Positions 48,386 to 56,658 of a stretch of DNA of 64,000 nt are shown here, in pieces. Each line of letters starts with the position of its first letter. The stretch's first letter is position 1. The stretch comes from an uncultured Muribaculaceae bacterium. GTDB lineage: Bacteria > Bacteroidota > Bacteroidia > Bacteroidales > Muribaculaceae. Where the stretch lies: assembly GCA_944321685.1 (NCBI GenBank), contig CALUMH010000002.1, forward strand, positions 1 to 64,000, in the 5' to 3' direction. The position numbers and the translations under genes were made by a program. Under the pieces are notes generated by a model. It saw only the letters and a program-made list of their open reading frames with translations, was not told where the DNA came from and made no database searches.

Positions 48386-51300
48386 TTATTCCACTCCGAG
48401 GTCTTTCAGGGTGCGGGGGGCAGGGGTCTTGGGGAGGGGCTTGCGCGACTTGAGCTGTTCAAGGGCTACTTCGATGGCCTTGTTGAGCTGTTGGTCGATG
48501 CCGGCTTGCTCTTTGATGGGGTCGTTGTCGATGTAAATGTCGGGATCAACGCCGTGGTTTTCCACAATCCATTTTCCTGTCTTTGCATCATAGTTGGTGA
48601 AGAATGGTACGCGCACATCGGTTCCGTCGATGTAGGGGAGCGAACTTGTTATGCCCACGATGCCGCCCCATGTGCGAGTGCCTATCACGGTGCCAAGTCC
48701 CACGGCCTTGAAGCTCCACGGGAACAGGTCGCCGTCGCTGGCCGAGTACTTGTTGATAAGCAGTACCTTAGGTCCGTAGTGGGTACCTTCGGGTATGGTG
48801 CCGTTCATAGTCGAGCCGCGGTACATGGTGAGGCGGTAGGGGTTGCGCAGCAGCCGCTCGATAACCATTGGCGAAATGTTGCCGCCACCGTTGGCACGGT
48901 CGTCGATGATAAGGGCTTCCTTGTTGAGCTGCGGATAATAGTAGCGCACAAATTCGTTAAGCCCGTCGGGACCCATGTCGGGGATATAGATGTATCCCAC
49001 ACGGCCGTCGGTGGCTTCGTTCACCTTCTTTATGTTATTTTGAACCCAGGCATAGTGACGCAGCGAATACTCGTCGTCGATGGGTTTCACCACGATGCGT
49101 AATGCGCCGTCGAGGCTTGCCGACGAATTGATTGTCAGTTCGGTCATCACACCGGCTTTGCCCACGAGCAAGTTGTAGATGTTGGCGACGGTGTTTGTGG
49201 GGATGCCGTCGATGGCCACGATGTAGTCGCCTTCCTTTACGTTAAGCCCCTGCTGAGCCAGCGGAGATACGAGCGATGAGCTGTATGGTGCGCCTTCAAG
49301 TATCTTGTCGATGCGGTAAAAACCGCTTTCATTGTCGCGGCTGAGGTCGGCACCAAGCAGGCCCGTCTTGACTGCGGTAACGCCCTTGTTGTCGTCGCCG
49401 CCGGGGCCAACGTAGGCATGGCCTGTGGCAAGTTCACCTATCAGCCCGCCTATTACGTAGCTCAAGTCTTGGCGGCATTTCACGTAGGGGAGCAGTGCGG
49501 CATATTTTTCCTTCATTGCTGCCCAGTCAACGCCATGCATGGTTTCAAGGTAGAAGCCGTCGCGGTAGGCGCGCCACACTTCGTCGTAGATTTGCGCCCA
49601 TTCCTTGTCATATTCCACGAGTGCGGTCATGTCGTCGAGGTTGACGGCACTGCCGTTGCCGAAATTGGTGGTCGGGAAGTCGCAAATGCTGATTGAGCGA
49701 TCGGCATAATTGAATACCACGGCTTTTTTGCCATCGGCCGAGATGTCGAATACCGCGCCGTCCATCACGGTTTCTTCCTTTTGTTCCTTCAGGTCGAAAA
49801 CCTTGACGGTTATGCCGTCGTTATACCACACTTTGCTTCCGTCGCAGTAGAAATTGCCATAATTGCCTGTGCCCACGGGGAGCTTGATTGTACGCTCGAT
49901 GATGCCGTCGGTGTCGATTTTCACCATGTTGCTTTCTTCATCTGCCTTAGCCTTGTTGCCGCTCTTTTTCTCCTTTGCAGGCTGTTCATCGGCAACGGCT
50001 ACTTCGTCGTCGGTCGGGAGCAGCGGCGACGGGGTGTCTTTGGCAAGCATTATCATATATATGCCGTCCATCGACGTGTAGGCATAGTTCCATTCCACAT
50101 AGCTGTAAATCGGGTTGAGGTCGCGTGCCCCGGCGTATATCAGGTAACGGCCATCTTGGCTGAATGCCGGTACGGTGGCCGTGTACCAGTCTTCGGTCAC
50201 GGGATATTCCTTGCCTGCGGCGATGTCGTAGATGTAGGCTACCTGCATCTGGTTTGCAGCCGGGCGAGTGTAGGTGAGCCAACGGCTGTCGGGCGAGAAT
50301 GTAACGTCTGAGAATTCGCCTATCGAGTCTTGCAGCAATGTCCGCTTGGTTTTGGCAGCCACGTCAACCAGCACGAGGCGGTTTTTGCGGTCGCCATAGA
50401 TGATGCTTTTGCTGTCGGGGCTCCATTGGTGCCAGCGAATGTAAGTGTCGTTGCCGGTGGTGAGTTGTACGGGGTCGCCGCCTGTGGCAGGTTGCATCCA
50501 CACTTCGGTTTCGCCGGTTATGTCTGATATGTAAGAAATATTCCGTCCGTCGGGGCTCCAGTTGCCGTCACGGTCGTTTGCACCCGACGAGCGGGTTATG
50601 TTATAAGTGACGCCGCGGGTGGCCGGCACATTGAACACCTCGCCGCGGGCGGTTACCACCAGGCGGTTGCCGTCGGGGGCAGGGTTGAATGCCGTCAGGC
50701 TTCCTTTCACCTTGCGCAATTCGGGGCGGGCCTTGATGCCCTCGGCATTGAGCGTGATGTCGATTTTGTCGTATTGGCGTGTTTTGGGGTCGAGCTTGTA
50801 GATGTAACCACCATTCTCGAACACTATGATATGGCCGTCGGTGCTGGGGAACTTCACATCGTAGTCGGCAAAGTCGGTCACCTTTTCGGTGGTCTTGGTG
50901 ACGGTGTTATATACGAAGAGGTTCATGCGGCGATCCCGGTCACTGGCAAAGAAAATTTCATCATCTATCCACATCGGGAAAATATCTTGAGCCACATTGT
51001 TGGTGATGTTCTCCACCTTTTCGGCCTTGGGGTCGTAAATCCAAATGTCGTCGGCCATGCCGCCCTTGTAGTACTTCCAGGTGCGGAATTCGCGGAACAC
51101 GCGGTTGTAGGCAAGACGGCTGCCATCGGGCGAATAGCAGCAAAAACCGCCTTCGGGCAGCGGAATTTGTTCGGGCATACCGCCATCGGGCGAAATAGTC
51201 ATCAGTACACCGTCAAACCCCGTGCTTATGCGATTGCGGTAAACAATGCCCTGGCCGTCGGGAGTCCAAGCCATAACCACGTTGTTGGGACCCATGCGGT

Positions 51301-51640
51301 CGGCAAGGTCGTCGCGGGAATTGGTGGGTGAGTAGGTGAGCCGGGTGGGTTCGCCGCCGTCAGCCGGCATCAGGTAAACCTCGGTGCTGCCATCGTATTG
51401 CCCGGTGAATGCAATTTGCTTGCCGTCGGGCGAGAAGCGGGCAAACATTTCATAGCCGTTGCTCGACGTGAGGCGCACAGCCTCGCCGCCTGATAGCGGA
51501 GCCTTGTAAAGGTCGCCGGCGTAGGAAAACACCACGTCGGTGCCGTTGGTTGCCGGGAAGCGCAACAGCCTGCCCTCATCGGCTTGGGCTGCCATTGTTG
51601 CTCCTGCAATCATCACAGTCAATAAAAAAGTTGATTTCAT
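48386..51640 (-). CDS. Tricorn-like S41 protease, secreted
   Basis: A 1084-residue protein with a signal peptide (STFLLTVMIAGATMAAQA). Residues about 25-650 form two WD40-like/TolB-type propellers (repeats of SPDGxxIAF-type strands such as RFSPDGKQIAFTGQYDG and NWSPDGRNISYISD). A charged linker at about 540-580 follows the first part. The C-terminal part holds a tricorn C1 region, a PDZ domain with GLNVKEGDYIVAIDGIPT, and the S41 catalytic core with DDRANGGGNISP and KYSASDGDLFPW, where the nucleophile is the serine at about 966. It would trim peptides in the periplasm. Many Bacteroidota carry this enzyme. Single gene with a TATTTTTG minus-10 (minus strand, 51685-51678) upstream. Confidence 0.93.
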   Translation of the reverse strand: MKSTFLLTVMIAGATMAAQADEGRLLRFPATNGTDVVFSYAGDLYKAPLSGGEAVRLTSSNGYEMFARFSPDGKQIAFTGQYDGSTEVYLMPADGGEPTRLTYSPTNSRDDLADRMGPNNVVMAWTPDGQGIVYRNRISTGFDGVLMTISPDGGMPEQIPLPEGGFCCYSPDGSRLAYNRVFREFRTWKYYKGGMADDIWIYDPKAEKVENITNNVAQDIFPMWIDDEIFFASDRDRRMNLFVYNTVTKTTEKVTDFADYDVKFPSTDGHIIVFENGGYIYKLDPKTRQYDKIDITLNAEGIKARPELRKVKGSLTAFNPAPDGNRLVVTARGEVFNVPATRGVTYNITRSSGANDRDGNWSPDGRNISYISDITGETEVWMQPATGGDPVQLTTGNDTYIRWHQWSPDSKSIIYGDRKNRLVLVDVAAKTKRTLLQDSIGEFSDVTFSPDSRWLTYTRPAANQMQVAYIYDIAAGKEYPVTEDWYTATVPAFSQDGRYLIYAGARDLNPIYSYVEWNYAYTSMDGIYMIMLAKDTPSPLLPTDDEVAVADEQPAKEKKSGNKAKADEESNMVKIDTDGIIERTIKLPVGTGNYGNFYCDGSKVWYNDGITVKVFDLKEQKEETVMDGAVFDISADGKKAVVFNYADRSISICDFPTTNFGNGSAVNLDDMTALVEYDKEWAQIYDEVWRAYRDGFYLETMHGVDWAAMKEKYAALLPYVKCRQDLSYVIGGLIGELATGHAYVGPGGDDNKGVTAVKTGLLGADLSRDNESGFYRIDKILEGAPYSSSLVSPLAQQGLNVKEGDYIVAIDGIPTNTVANIYNLLVGKAGVMTELTINSSASLDGALRIVVKPIDDEYSLRHYAWVQNNIKKVNEATDGRVGYIYIPDMGPDGLNEFVRYYYPQLNKEALIIDDRANGGGNISPMVIERLLRNPYRLTMYRGSTMNGTIPEGTHYGPKVLLINKYSASDGDLFPWSFKAVGLGTVIGTRTWGGIVGITSSLPYIDGTDVRVPFFTNYDAKTGKWIVENHGVDPDIYIDNDPIKEQAGIDQQLNKAIEVALEQLKSRKPLPKTPAPRTLKDLGVE

Positions 51641-51677
51641 ATAACAATTGTGTGTAAATGATGTTTCATTTTGATTA

Positions 51678-51685
51678 CAAAAATA
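51678..51685 (-). promoter_or_regulatory. Minus-10 (TATTTTTG) upstream of tricorn-like gene
   Basis: Perfect TAnnTTTG on the minus strand, 37 bp before the start codon. The minus-33 position is degenerate. Confidence 0.5.
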
Positions 51686-51840
51686 GCAAATATTCGTTTA
51701 ATGCGAATGCCTTTGCCGTAAAATGATGGAAAAATGCTTGTCGTGAGCGTCCGGAGTGTGTATATCTGTTAATGTAATCGCATTTTTGCGACAATGGCTT
51801 GGAAAATATGTTAAACAACATACTTTTTTTCTTGGAAATG

Positions 51841-51871
51841 TTTGGAGGTTTCAAAATAGGTTGTACCTTTG
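51841..51871 (+). promoter_or_regulatory. Consensus promoter of a small transcription unit
   Basis: TTTG (51841-51844), 19 bp, TACCTTTG (51864-51871). All consensus bases are present. Predicted start about 51875-51879. The only things downstream before the terminator at 51978 are a 27-codon frame and about 11 bases of spacer. Confidence 0.75.
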
Positions 51872-51882
51872 TATCAGTTTTC

Positions 51883-51966
51883 ATGGTAAAAGATTTTAAG
51901 GTTGTGAAAACAAGTTGTCGTGAAGACAAATGTTTTTATGTTTTTAGGTTTATGTTAAGGTATTAG
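51883..51966 (+). CDS. Candidate 27-residue small protein (or part of a small RNA)
   Basis: ATG at 51883 opens 27 codons ending in TAG at 51964. The peptide is basic and rich in aromatics, with two cysteines: MVKDFKVVKT, then SCREDKCFYV, then FRFMLRY. It has no signal peptide or long hydrophobic run. Evidence for a gene is the surrounding unit: a perfect Bacteroidales promoter ends 11 bp before the ATG and an intrinsic terminator begins 11 bp after the stop, leaving a transcript of about 130 nt. The very short leader (under 10 nt) is unusual for translation, so the alternative is a non-coding RNA. I do not recognise the family with certainty. No other gene shares the transcript. Confidence 0.45.
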   Translation: MVKDFKVVKTSCREDKCFYVFRFMLRY

Positions 51967-51977
51967 AAATGAAGCAT

Positions 51978-52008
51978 CTCAGGTAGTGATACCGGAGTTG
52001 TTTTTTTT
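51978..52008 (+). terminator. Intrinsic terminator of the small unit
   Basis: CTCAGGTA, tetraloop GTGA, TACCGGAG (one A.G mismatch), then TTG and eight T. A classical rho-independent signal on the plus strand. Confidence 0.8.
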
Positions 52009-52070
52009 ATGTACCTATGCCAACAGCCGGCCGCTCGCCGCGTGTACACGTTTTTGAAGCCGAAGGAAAT

Positions 52071-52102
52071 AAAAAAACGGGGTCACCACATTATGGCGAC
52101 CC
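52071..52102 (-). terminator. Terminator of tRNA-Gly unit
   Basis: On the minus strand GGGTCGCC, loop ATAATGT, GGTGACCC, then CG and seven T (52077-52071). It begins 12 bp after the 3' end of the tRNA. Confidence 0.75.
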
Positions 52103-52113
52103 TGTATCACTTG

Positions 52114-52186
52114 AGCGGTAAACGAGGCTCGAACTCGCGACCTGAAGCTTGGGAAGCTTCCACTCTACCAACTGAGCTATTACCGC
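52114..52186 (-). tRNA. tRNA-Gly (anticodon CCC)
   Basis: A complete 73-nt cloverleaf on the minus strand. Acceptor GCGGTAA pairs with TTACCGC, discriminator T. The D arm is GCTCAGTTGGTAGAGT, the anticodon stem GAAGC/GCTTC with loop TTCCCAA giving anticodon CCC, and the T arm GCGAGTTCGAGCCTCGT. The CCA end is not encoded. It has its own promoter (52216-52246) and terminator (52071-52102), so it is a single-gene unit reading GGG codons. Confidence 0.95.
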
Positions 52187-52215
52187 AATTTGCTCCCGCG
52201 CTGCGGAAAGTGGTG

Positions 52216-52246
52216 CAAAGATAAGCAGATTTTTCGGCAGTGCAAA
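52216..52246 (-). promoter_or_regulatory. Promoter for tRNA-Gly
   Basis: On the minus strand TTTG (52246-52243), 19 bp, TATCTTTG (52223-52216). Perfect consensus; start predicted near 52209, about 23 nt before the mature tRNA 5' end. Confidence 0.8.
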
Positions 52247-52360
52247 ATTTCGAGGGTATGAAATGCTTAAATTAACTACAATTAATGCGCGGCATGGTGC
52301 GCTTTACTTGTATTGTTGCGCGGATATTGCTATTTTCGCCGCATATTCTAAAATAAGCAT

Positions 52361-53407
52361 ATGGAAATCGACGAACGGTTTATGCGTCGTGCTTTGCAGC
52401 TTGCACGGCTTGGAAATGGGGCAGTGTCGCCAAATCCCATGGTGGGCGCAGTGATAGTGCATGAGGGGCGAATAATAGGCGAGGGGTACCACAGGCAATG
52501 GGGCGGACCCCATGCCGAAGTGAATGCCGTCAATTCGGTGCATGACAAGTTGTTGCTTGCCGACAGTACAATGTATGTTACGCTTGAGCCGTGCTCGCAT
52601 TACGGAAAGACTCCGCCTTGCGCCGAGCTGCTTGTGCGTGAGCGCATTCCGCGGGTGGTGGTGGGGATAACCGACCCGTTTGCACGTGTGAGCGGACGTG
52701 GGGTGAAGATGCTCATGGATGCCGGTGCCGAAGTGGTAACCGATGTGCTTGCCGAAGAATGCCGGGCGCTTAACCGCCGTTTTATCACGGCGCATACGCA
52801 TCGCCGTCCTTACGTTATGCTGAAGTGGGCGCAAAGTGCCGACCGCTATATGGGCATTGCCGGGCAGAAGGTTGTTTTCTCGAACGATGTGACAATGATG
52901 TGGATGCACCGTGAGCGGTCGCGTTGCGATGCCATACTGGTGGGTGCCGGCACCGTGGCTTGCGACAATCCCTCGCTTACCGTGCGCCGGTGGCCTGTAG
53001 CGAGACATCCGTTGCGTGTGGTGCTTGACGGCAGGCTGTCGATGCCGCATGGGAGCTTGTTGCTCACCGACGGGTTGCCGACTATAATATATAATAATGT
53101 GAAAAACGGCAAGGAAGGAAATGTGGAATATGTGCAGATGGATACTTCCTCGCCGGTAACGTGGCTTGCCGACTTGTATGGCCGTGGTATAACAAGCCTC
53201 ATGGTCGAAGGCGGAGCTCGTGTGCTTAATGAATTGATTGATAATGATGTGTGGGATGAAGCCCGCATAGAGACGGCACCGGTGGCACTCGGTTGCGGGG
53301 TGAAGGCTCCGGTATTGCCGCATGGTATTGTGGCGAAATATGAATTGCATGGCGGAAACCGCATCGCGATACTTGTCAATGATGTTAAATCCCGTGGTGA
53401 AATATAG
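52361..53407 (+). CDS. ribD: Riboflavin biosynthesis bifunctional deaminase/reductase RibD
   Basis: Catalyses the second and third steps of riboflavin synthesis in the cytoplasm: deamination of the pyrimidine from GTP ring opening, then NADPH reduction of its ribosyl side chain. The N-terminal deaminase carries the zinc site His51-Ala-Glu53 with Cys78 and Cys87 (EPCSHYGKTPPC). The C-terminal reductase has MLKWAQSADRYMGI, ILVGAGTVACDNPSLTVR, RVVLDGRLSMP and LMVEGGARVLNEL. Full length at 348. No FMN riboswitch fold is visible upstream; a near-match TATTTTCG lies about 20 bp before the start. Other rib genes are not nearby. Confidence 0.96.
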   Translation: MEIDERFMRRALQLARLGNGAVSPNPMVGAVIVHEGRIIGEGYHRQWGGPHAEVNAVNSVHDKLLLADSTMYVTLEPCSHYGKTPPCAELLVRERIPRVVVGITDPFARVSGRGVKMLMDAGAEVVTDVLAEECRALNRRFITAHTHRRPYVMLKWAQSADRYMGIAGQKVVFSNDVTMMWMHRERSRCDAILVGAGTVACDNPSLTVRRWPVARHPLRVVLDGRLSMPHGSLLLTDGLPTIIYNNVKNGKEGNVEYVQMDTSSPVTWLADLYGRGITSLMVEGGARVLNELIDNDVWDEARIETAPVALGCGVKAPVLPHGIVAKYELHGGNRIAILVNDVKSRGEI

Positions 53408-53468
53408 GTGATTAGTATAAACAAGCGTAAAAATCACTATGCGAGGTGCTATTTACCAAATTTGTTGC

Positions 53469-53476
53469 TAAATTTG
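53469..53476 (+). promoter_or_regulatory. Minus-10 (TAAATTTG) upstream of DUF6242 gene
   Basis: Perfect TAnnTTTG 25 bp before the start codon; the minus-33 region is not consensus. Confidence 0.45.
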
Positions 53477-53501
53477 CAAACTCAAAAACCTATAGAATTG
53501 A

Positions 53502-55076
53502 ATGAAAAAAAGGATTTTATTATACATTTTTGCGTTTTTGGCGTTTGCCATGGCAGGAGTTTCGTGTAACGACGATGAGGAGGAACAAGAATCCTCGGTA
53601 GCCACATACACCCAGTCGAGCACGGCCATCACAGGCTTCAACTTGATTGAAAACAATGATATCCTTGCCAATCTCGACTCGATATTTTTCACTATCGATC
53701 TTGAAAACGCGCGTATTTATAATGCCGATTCTCTTCCCAAGGGTACCGACATTTCGCGTATGCTTGTGGAATTGTCCTATCCCAACTGTTACTCGGTGGA
53801 AGTGTCGATAAGCAATGCCGAGCGTATGCGCGACACCACTTTCGCTTATTCCAATGCCGATACCATCGACTTTACAGGCAATGTAAATATAAAGGTGACG
53901 GCACTCGACTATGTGACCAATCGTACATATGACGTGAAGGTGAATGTGCATCAGCTTGAATCCGATTCTTTGCAATGGGGGGAAGTGTCGTATAGTACAT
54001 TGCCGTCGATGCATGGCAGCGTGTCCGAGCAGAAGTCGGTGGAATATGACGGCGATGTGTATTGCCTCATGAACGACAATGGCTATTATGTGCTGGCCAC
54101 TGCCGATTCTCCCACCGATGCATGGACAAAACAAGAAGTGTCGTTCCCGTTCACTCCCGATGTGAGGTCGCTTACGGCTTCGGACGATGCCTTGTATATT
54201 TTGTCGGCCGACGATGGCAAGTTATATGCCTCGGCCGATGCCGTCAATTGGACCGATTGCGGAACGGCCTGGAGTTGTATCATTGGCGGATATGGCAATC
54301 GCGTACTTGGCGTGGCTGATAACGGTGGTACTTATTATTACGATGAATATCCGCGTCGGGCAGGTTTTGCATCGACGGCGGTCGATGACGGGTTCCCGGT
54401 TTCGGGAATGTCGAATATTGCCGTGTATGACAATTCATGGGGTTCAAGCCCCATTGCTATATGCATGGGCGGAGTGACAGCTTCGTCGGAACTGGTGGAA
54501 TATGCGTGGGCATATGACGGAAATGTTTGGAGCGTATTAAGCAACAACGGAATAGGCGGGCATGAAGGTATGTCCCTGTTGTTATATACCACATATTCGG
54601 TCAACGAAGACAACTGGAGTGCAACAGCTTTGCCGACACTGATGGCTTGGGGCGGTCGCACGGCCGATGGCGAGCTATCGAATACAATGTATGTGTCGCG
54701 CGACATGGGCGTTAACTGGTCGGTGGCCGACACATTGTTGCAATTGCCTGCGTACATTCCGGCAATGTACCGTGCCGATGCACTTGTATTTGCTTCGGTA
54801 AGGACCGATGCCACGGCAGTAAGGGCATCGGCCGGAACTTCGATGTGGCGCAATATGCCTTCGCCTGAAATGCCTGTGTGGTTCAATACGGCCATTCCTG
54901 CCGCATTGCCTCAAAGTGTTTTGGCAACACGCAGCAGTGGCAATGGCATTTCGCCTGTTACCGAGTGGGAAGTGCCTTACATATATGTGTTTGGCGGTGA
55001 AGATTTGCAGGGTAATACGCACGATACGGTGTGGCGCGGTTTGCTAAATCGCTTGAGTTACAAGCCGATTTATTGA
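53502..55076 (+). CDS. DUF6242-type lipoprotein
   Basis: Signal peptide with a lipobox ending at Cys22 (MAGVSCNDDEEEQ); the acidic stretch right after the cysteine is typical of surface-exposed lipoproteins in Bacteroidales (inference). Residues about 40-155 form an N-terminal beta domain (GFNLIENNDILANLDSIFFTIDL, then VTALDYVTNRTYDVKVNVHQ) like cadherin-type calcium-free Ig modules. Residues 160-520 hold repeated strands with Trp and Ser/Asp-rich turns that look like a Kelch/sialidase-like propeller. This matches Bacteroidales proteins annotated as DUF6242. Function unknown. It sits between ribD and the envelope biogenesis genes with its own minus-10 element. Confidence 0.8.
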   Translation: MKKRILLYIFAFLAFAMAGVSCNDDEEEQESSVATYTQSSTAITGFNLIENNDILANLDSIFFTIDLENARIYNADSLPKGTDISRMLVELSYPNCYSVEVSISNAERMRDTTFAYSNADTIDFTGNVNIKVTALDYVTNRTYDVKVNVHQLESDSLQWGEVSYSTLPSMHGSVSEQKSVEYDGDVYCLMNDNGYYVLATADSPTDAWTKQEVSFPFTPDVRSLTASDDALYILSADDGKLYASADAVNWTDCGTAWSCIIGGYGNRVLGVADNGGTYYYDEYPRRAGFASTAVDDGFPVSGMSNIAVYDNSWGSSPIAICMGGVTASSELVEYAWAYDGNVWSVLSNNGIGGHEGMSLLLYTTYSVNEDNWSATALPTLMAWGGRTADGELSNTMYVSRDMGVNWSVADTLLQLPAYIPAMYRADALVFASVRTDATAVRASAGTSMWRNMPSPEMPVWFNTAIPAALPQSVLATRSSGNGISPVTEWEVPYIYVFGGEDLQGNTHDTVWRGLLNRLSYKPIY

Positions 55077-55156
55077 CCACCGTGTTGCATTCACGCCGTG
55101 CCGATATATACTTTTCAATGCCAAATTGCGTTATTCTTTATAAATAGGCAAAAATC

Positions 55157-55831
55157 ATGGCTGTTTTGAAACGGATAATCGCAATAACATTGATTACGCT
55201 GGCATCGGCGACATCGGTCTTTGCGCAGGATACCTACCGCTATGAGGTGGGGGGCGGCATAGGCATGAGCGGTTACATAGGCGATGCGAGCACCAACATC
55301 ATGAAACACCCCGGGTGGGCGGCCGGCGGGATTTTCCGCTATGTGATCGACCGCCGGTGGTCGCTGAAGGCCAACCTGATAGTCGCAAACATCGGTGGAC
55401 GTTCCGATGGGATCGTTTATCCCGGTGGTGCGGTGTATGAATTTAATTCCACCCTCTACGATGCGGGGGCGCAAATGGAATTTAACTTTTTCAATTTCGG
55501 CATAGGGTCGAAATATATGAATTTGAAACGCATTACCCCTTACCTCACGGTAGGGCTTGGCGGCACGTTTGCCACACCCGATGTCGGCGGCAACGCGTTT
55601 GCAATAGTCTTGCCGATGGGAGTGGGAGTAAAATATAAGTGGAAAGAGCGGCTCAACCTGGGGCTTGAATTTACCATGCGCAAGAGTTTTGGTGACGGTC
55701 TCGACGGGTTGAGCGACTTGAACGGCATACGGCACTCGTTTGCCAAGAACACCGATTGGTATTCGGTGCTTATGGTGAGCGTGACCTACGAGTTTGGCAA
55801 GCGTTGCAAGGTGTGCCATTATGTGGATTGA
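55157..55831 (+). CDS. DUF6089-family outer-membrane beta-barrel protein
   Basis: Signal peptide (LKRIIAITLITLASATSVFA), then about 200 residues of alternating strands: YEVGGGIGMSGYIGDASTN, GGIFRYVIDRRWSLKANLIVANIGG, EFNFFNFGIGSKYMNLKRITPYLTVGLGGTF, LGLEFTMRKSFGDGLDGL and YSVLMVSVTYEFGKRC. This is the small barrel family regularly found just upstream of uppS and bamA in Bacteroidota. The position suggests a role in outer-membrane assembly, but no function is established. A CKVC dicysteine near the C-terminus is notable. It ends 32 bp before uppS and likely shares a transcript with it. Confidence 0.85.
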   Translation: MAVLKRIIAITLITLASATSVFAQDTYRYEVGGGIGMSGYIGDASTNIMKHPGWAAGGIFRYVIDRRWSLKANLIVANIGGRSDGIVYPGGAVYEFNSTLYDAGAQMEFNFFNFGIGSKYMNLKRITPYLTVGLGGTFATPDVGGNAFAIVLPMGVGVKYKWKERLNLGLEFTMRKSFGDGLDGLSDLNGIRHSFAKNTDWYSVLMVSVTYEFGKRCKVCHYVD

Positions 55832-55863
55832 ATTAAGTAAAAAAGGACGAGAAAAACGTAAAG

Positions 55864-56607
55864 ATGTCGATAGTTGACAATATAGATAAAAGTCGCTTGC
55901 CGCGCCATGTGGCTATAATAATGGACGGCAACGGACGGTGGGCCAAACAGCGGAACCTTGACCGCTCGCAAGGGCACATCGAGGGTGTGAACACCGTGAG
56001 GAAGGTTACTGAAATTGCCTCGGAGATAGGCATCGGTTTCCTTACACTTTATACTTTTTCGACCGAAAATTGGAATCGTCCGAAGGAAGAGGTCGATGCG
56101 CTGATGAACCTCATAGTGGTGGCCATAGAGCGAGAGACGCCCGATCTTATAAAAAACAATGTGCGCCTGACAATGATAGGCGACACAGGGCGAATGCCGC
56201 AATTTGCGCGCGAGCGCCTTGCACGCTGTATCAGCGACACATCGCACTGTACCGGCCTTACGTTGTGCCTTGCGTTGAGTTATTCGGCCAGGTGGGAGAT
56301 AGTGGAAGCCTGCCGTAAAATAGCCAAGCGCGTGTGTGACGGGGAGCTGACTTCCGACAGCATCGACGACGATGTGTTCTCGGATTCGTTATCGACGCAT
56401 GGTATTCCCGACCCCGACTTGCTGATACGCACGGCCGGAGATTTGCGCATAAGCAACTTCCTGCTATGGCAGATAGCATATGCCGAGCTTTATTTCACCG
56501 ACGTTTTTTGGCCCGATTTCACTAAAGACGATTTTTGCCGTGCCATCATCGATTACCAAAGCCGTGAACGGCGTTTCGGCAAGACAAGTGAGCAGGTATC
56601 GCAATAG
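55864..56607 (+). CDS. uppS: Undecaprenyl diphosphate synthase
   Basis: Cis-prenyltransferase building the C55 lipid carrier used for peptidoglycan and for the polysaccharide machinery at 1498-15695. Catalytic Asp21 lies in HVAIIMDGNGRWAKQR; then SQGHIEGVN, LTLYTFSTENWNRP, ALSYSARWEI, and the C-terminal RTAGDLRISNFLLWQIAYAELYFTDVFWPDF. Length 247 is normal. Cotranscribed with bamA 51 bp downstream. Confidence 0.97.
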   Translation: MSIVDNIDKSRLPRHVAIIMDGNGRWAKQRNLDRSQGHIEGVNTVRKVTEIASEIGIGFLTLYTFSTENWNRPKEEVDALMNLIVVAIERETPDLIKNNVRLTMIGDTGRMPQFARERLARCISDTSHCTGLTLCLALSYSARWEIVEACRKIAKRVCDGELTSDSIDDDVFSDSLSTHGIPDPDLLIRTAGDLRISNFLLWQIAYAELYFTDVFWPDFTKDDFCRAIIDYQSRERRFGKTSEQVSQ

Positions 56608-56658
56608 TCATTGAAAACATATATATTAGACAGAAACCAAAGATATTAACAAAACGAT

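Noticed and set aside
52009..52224. Plus-strand frame overlapping the tRNA-Gly gene
   Set aside because: It reads through the tRNA and both terminators on the wrong strand; a shadow frame.
52187..52360. FMN riboswitch upstream of ribD
   Set aside because: None of the conserved RFN element sequences are visible; the interval is mostly the tRNA promoter and the ribD leader.
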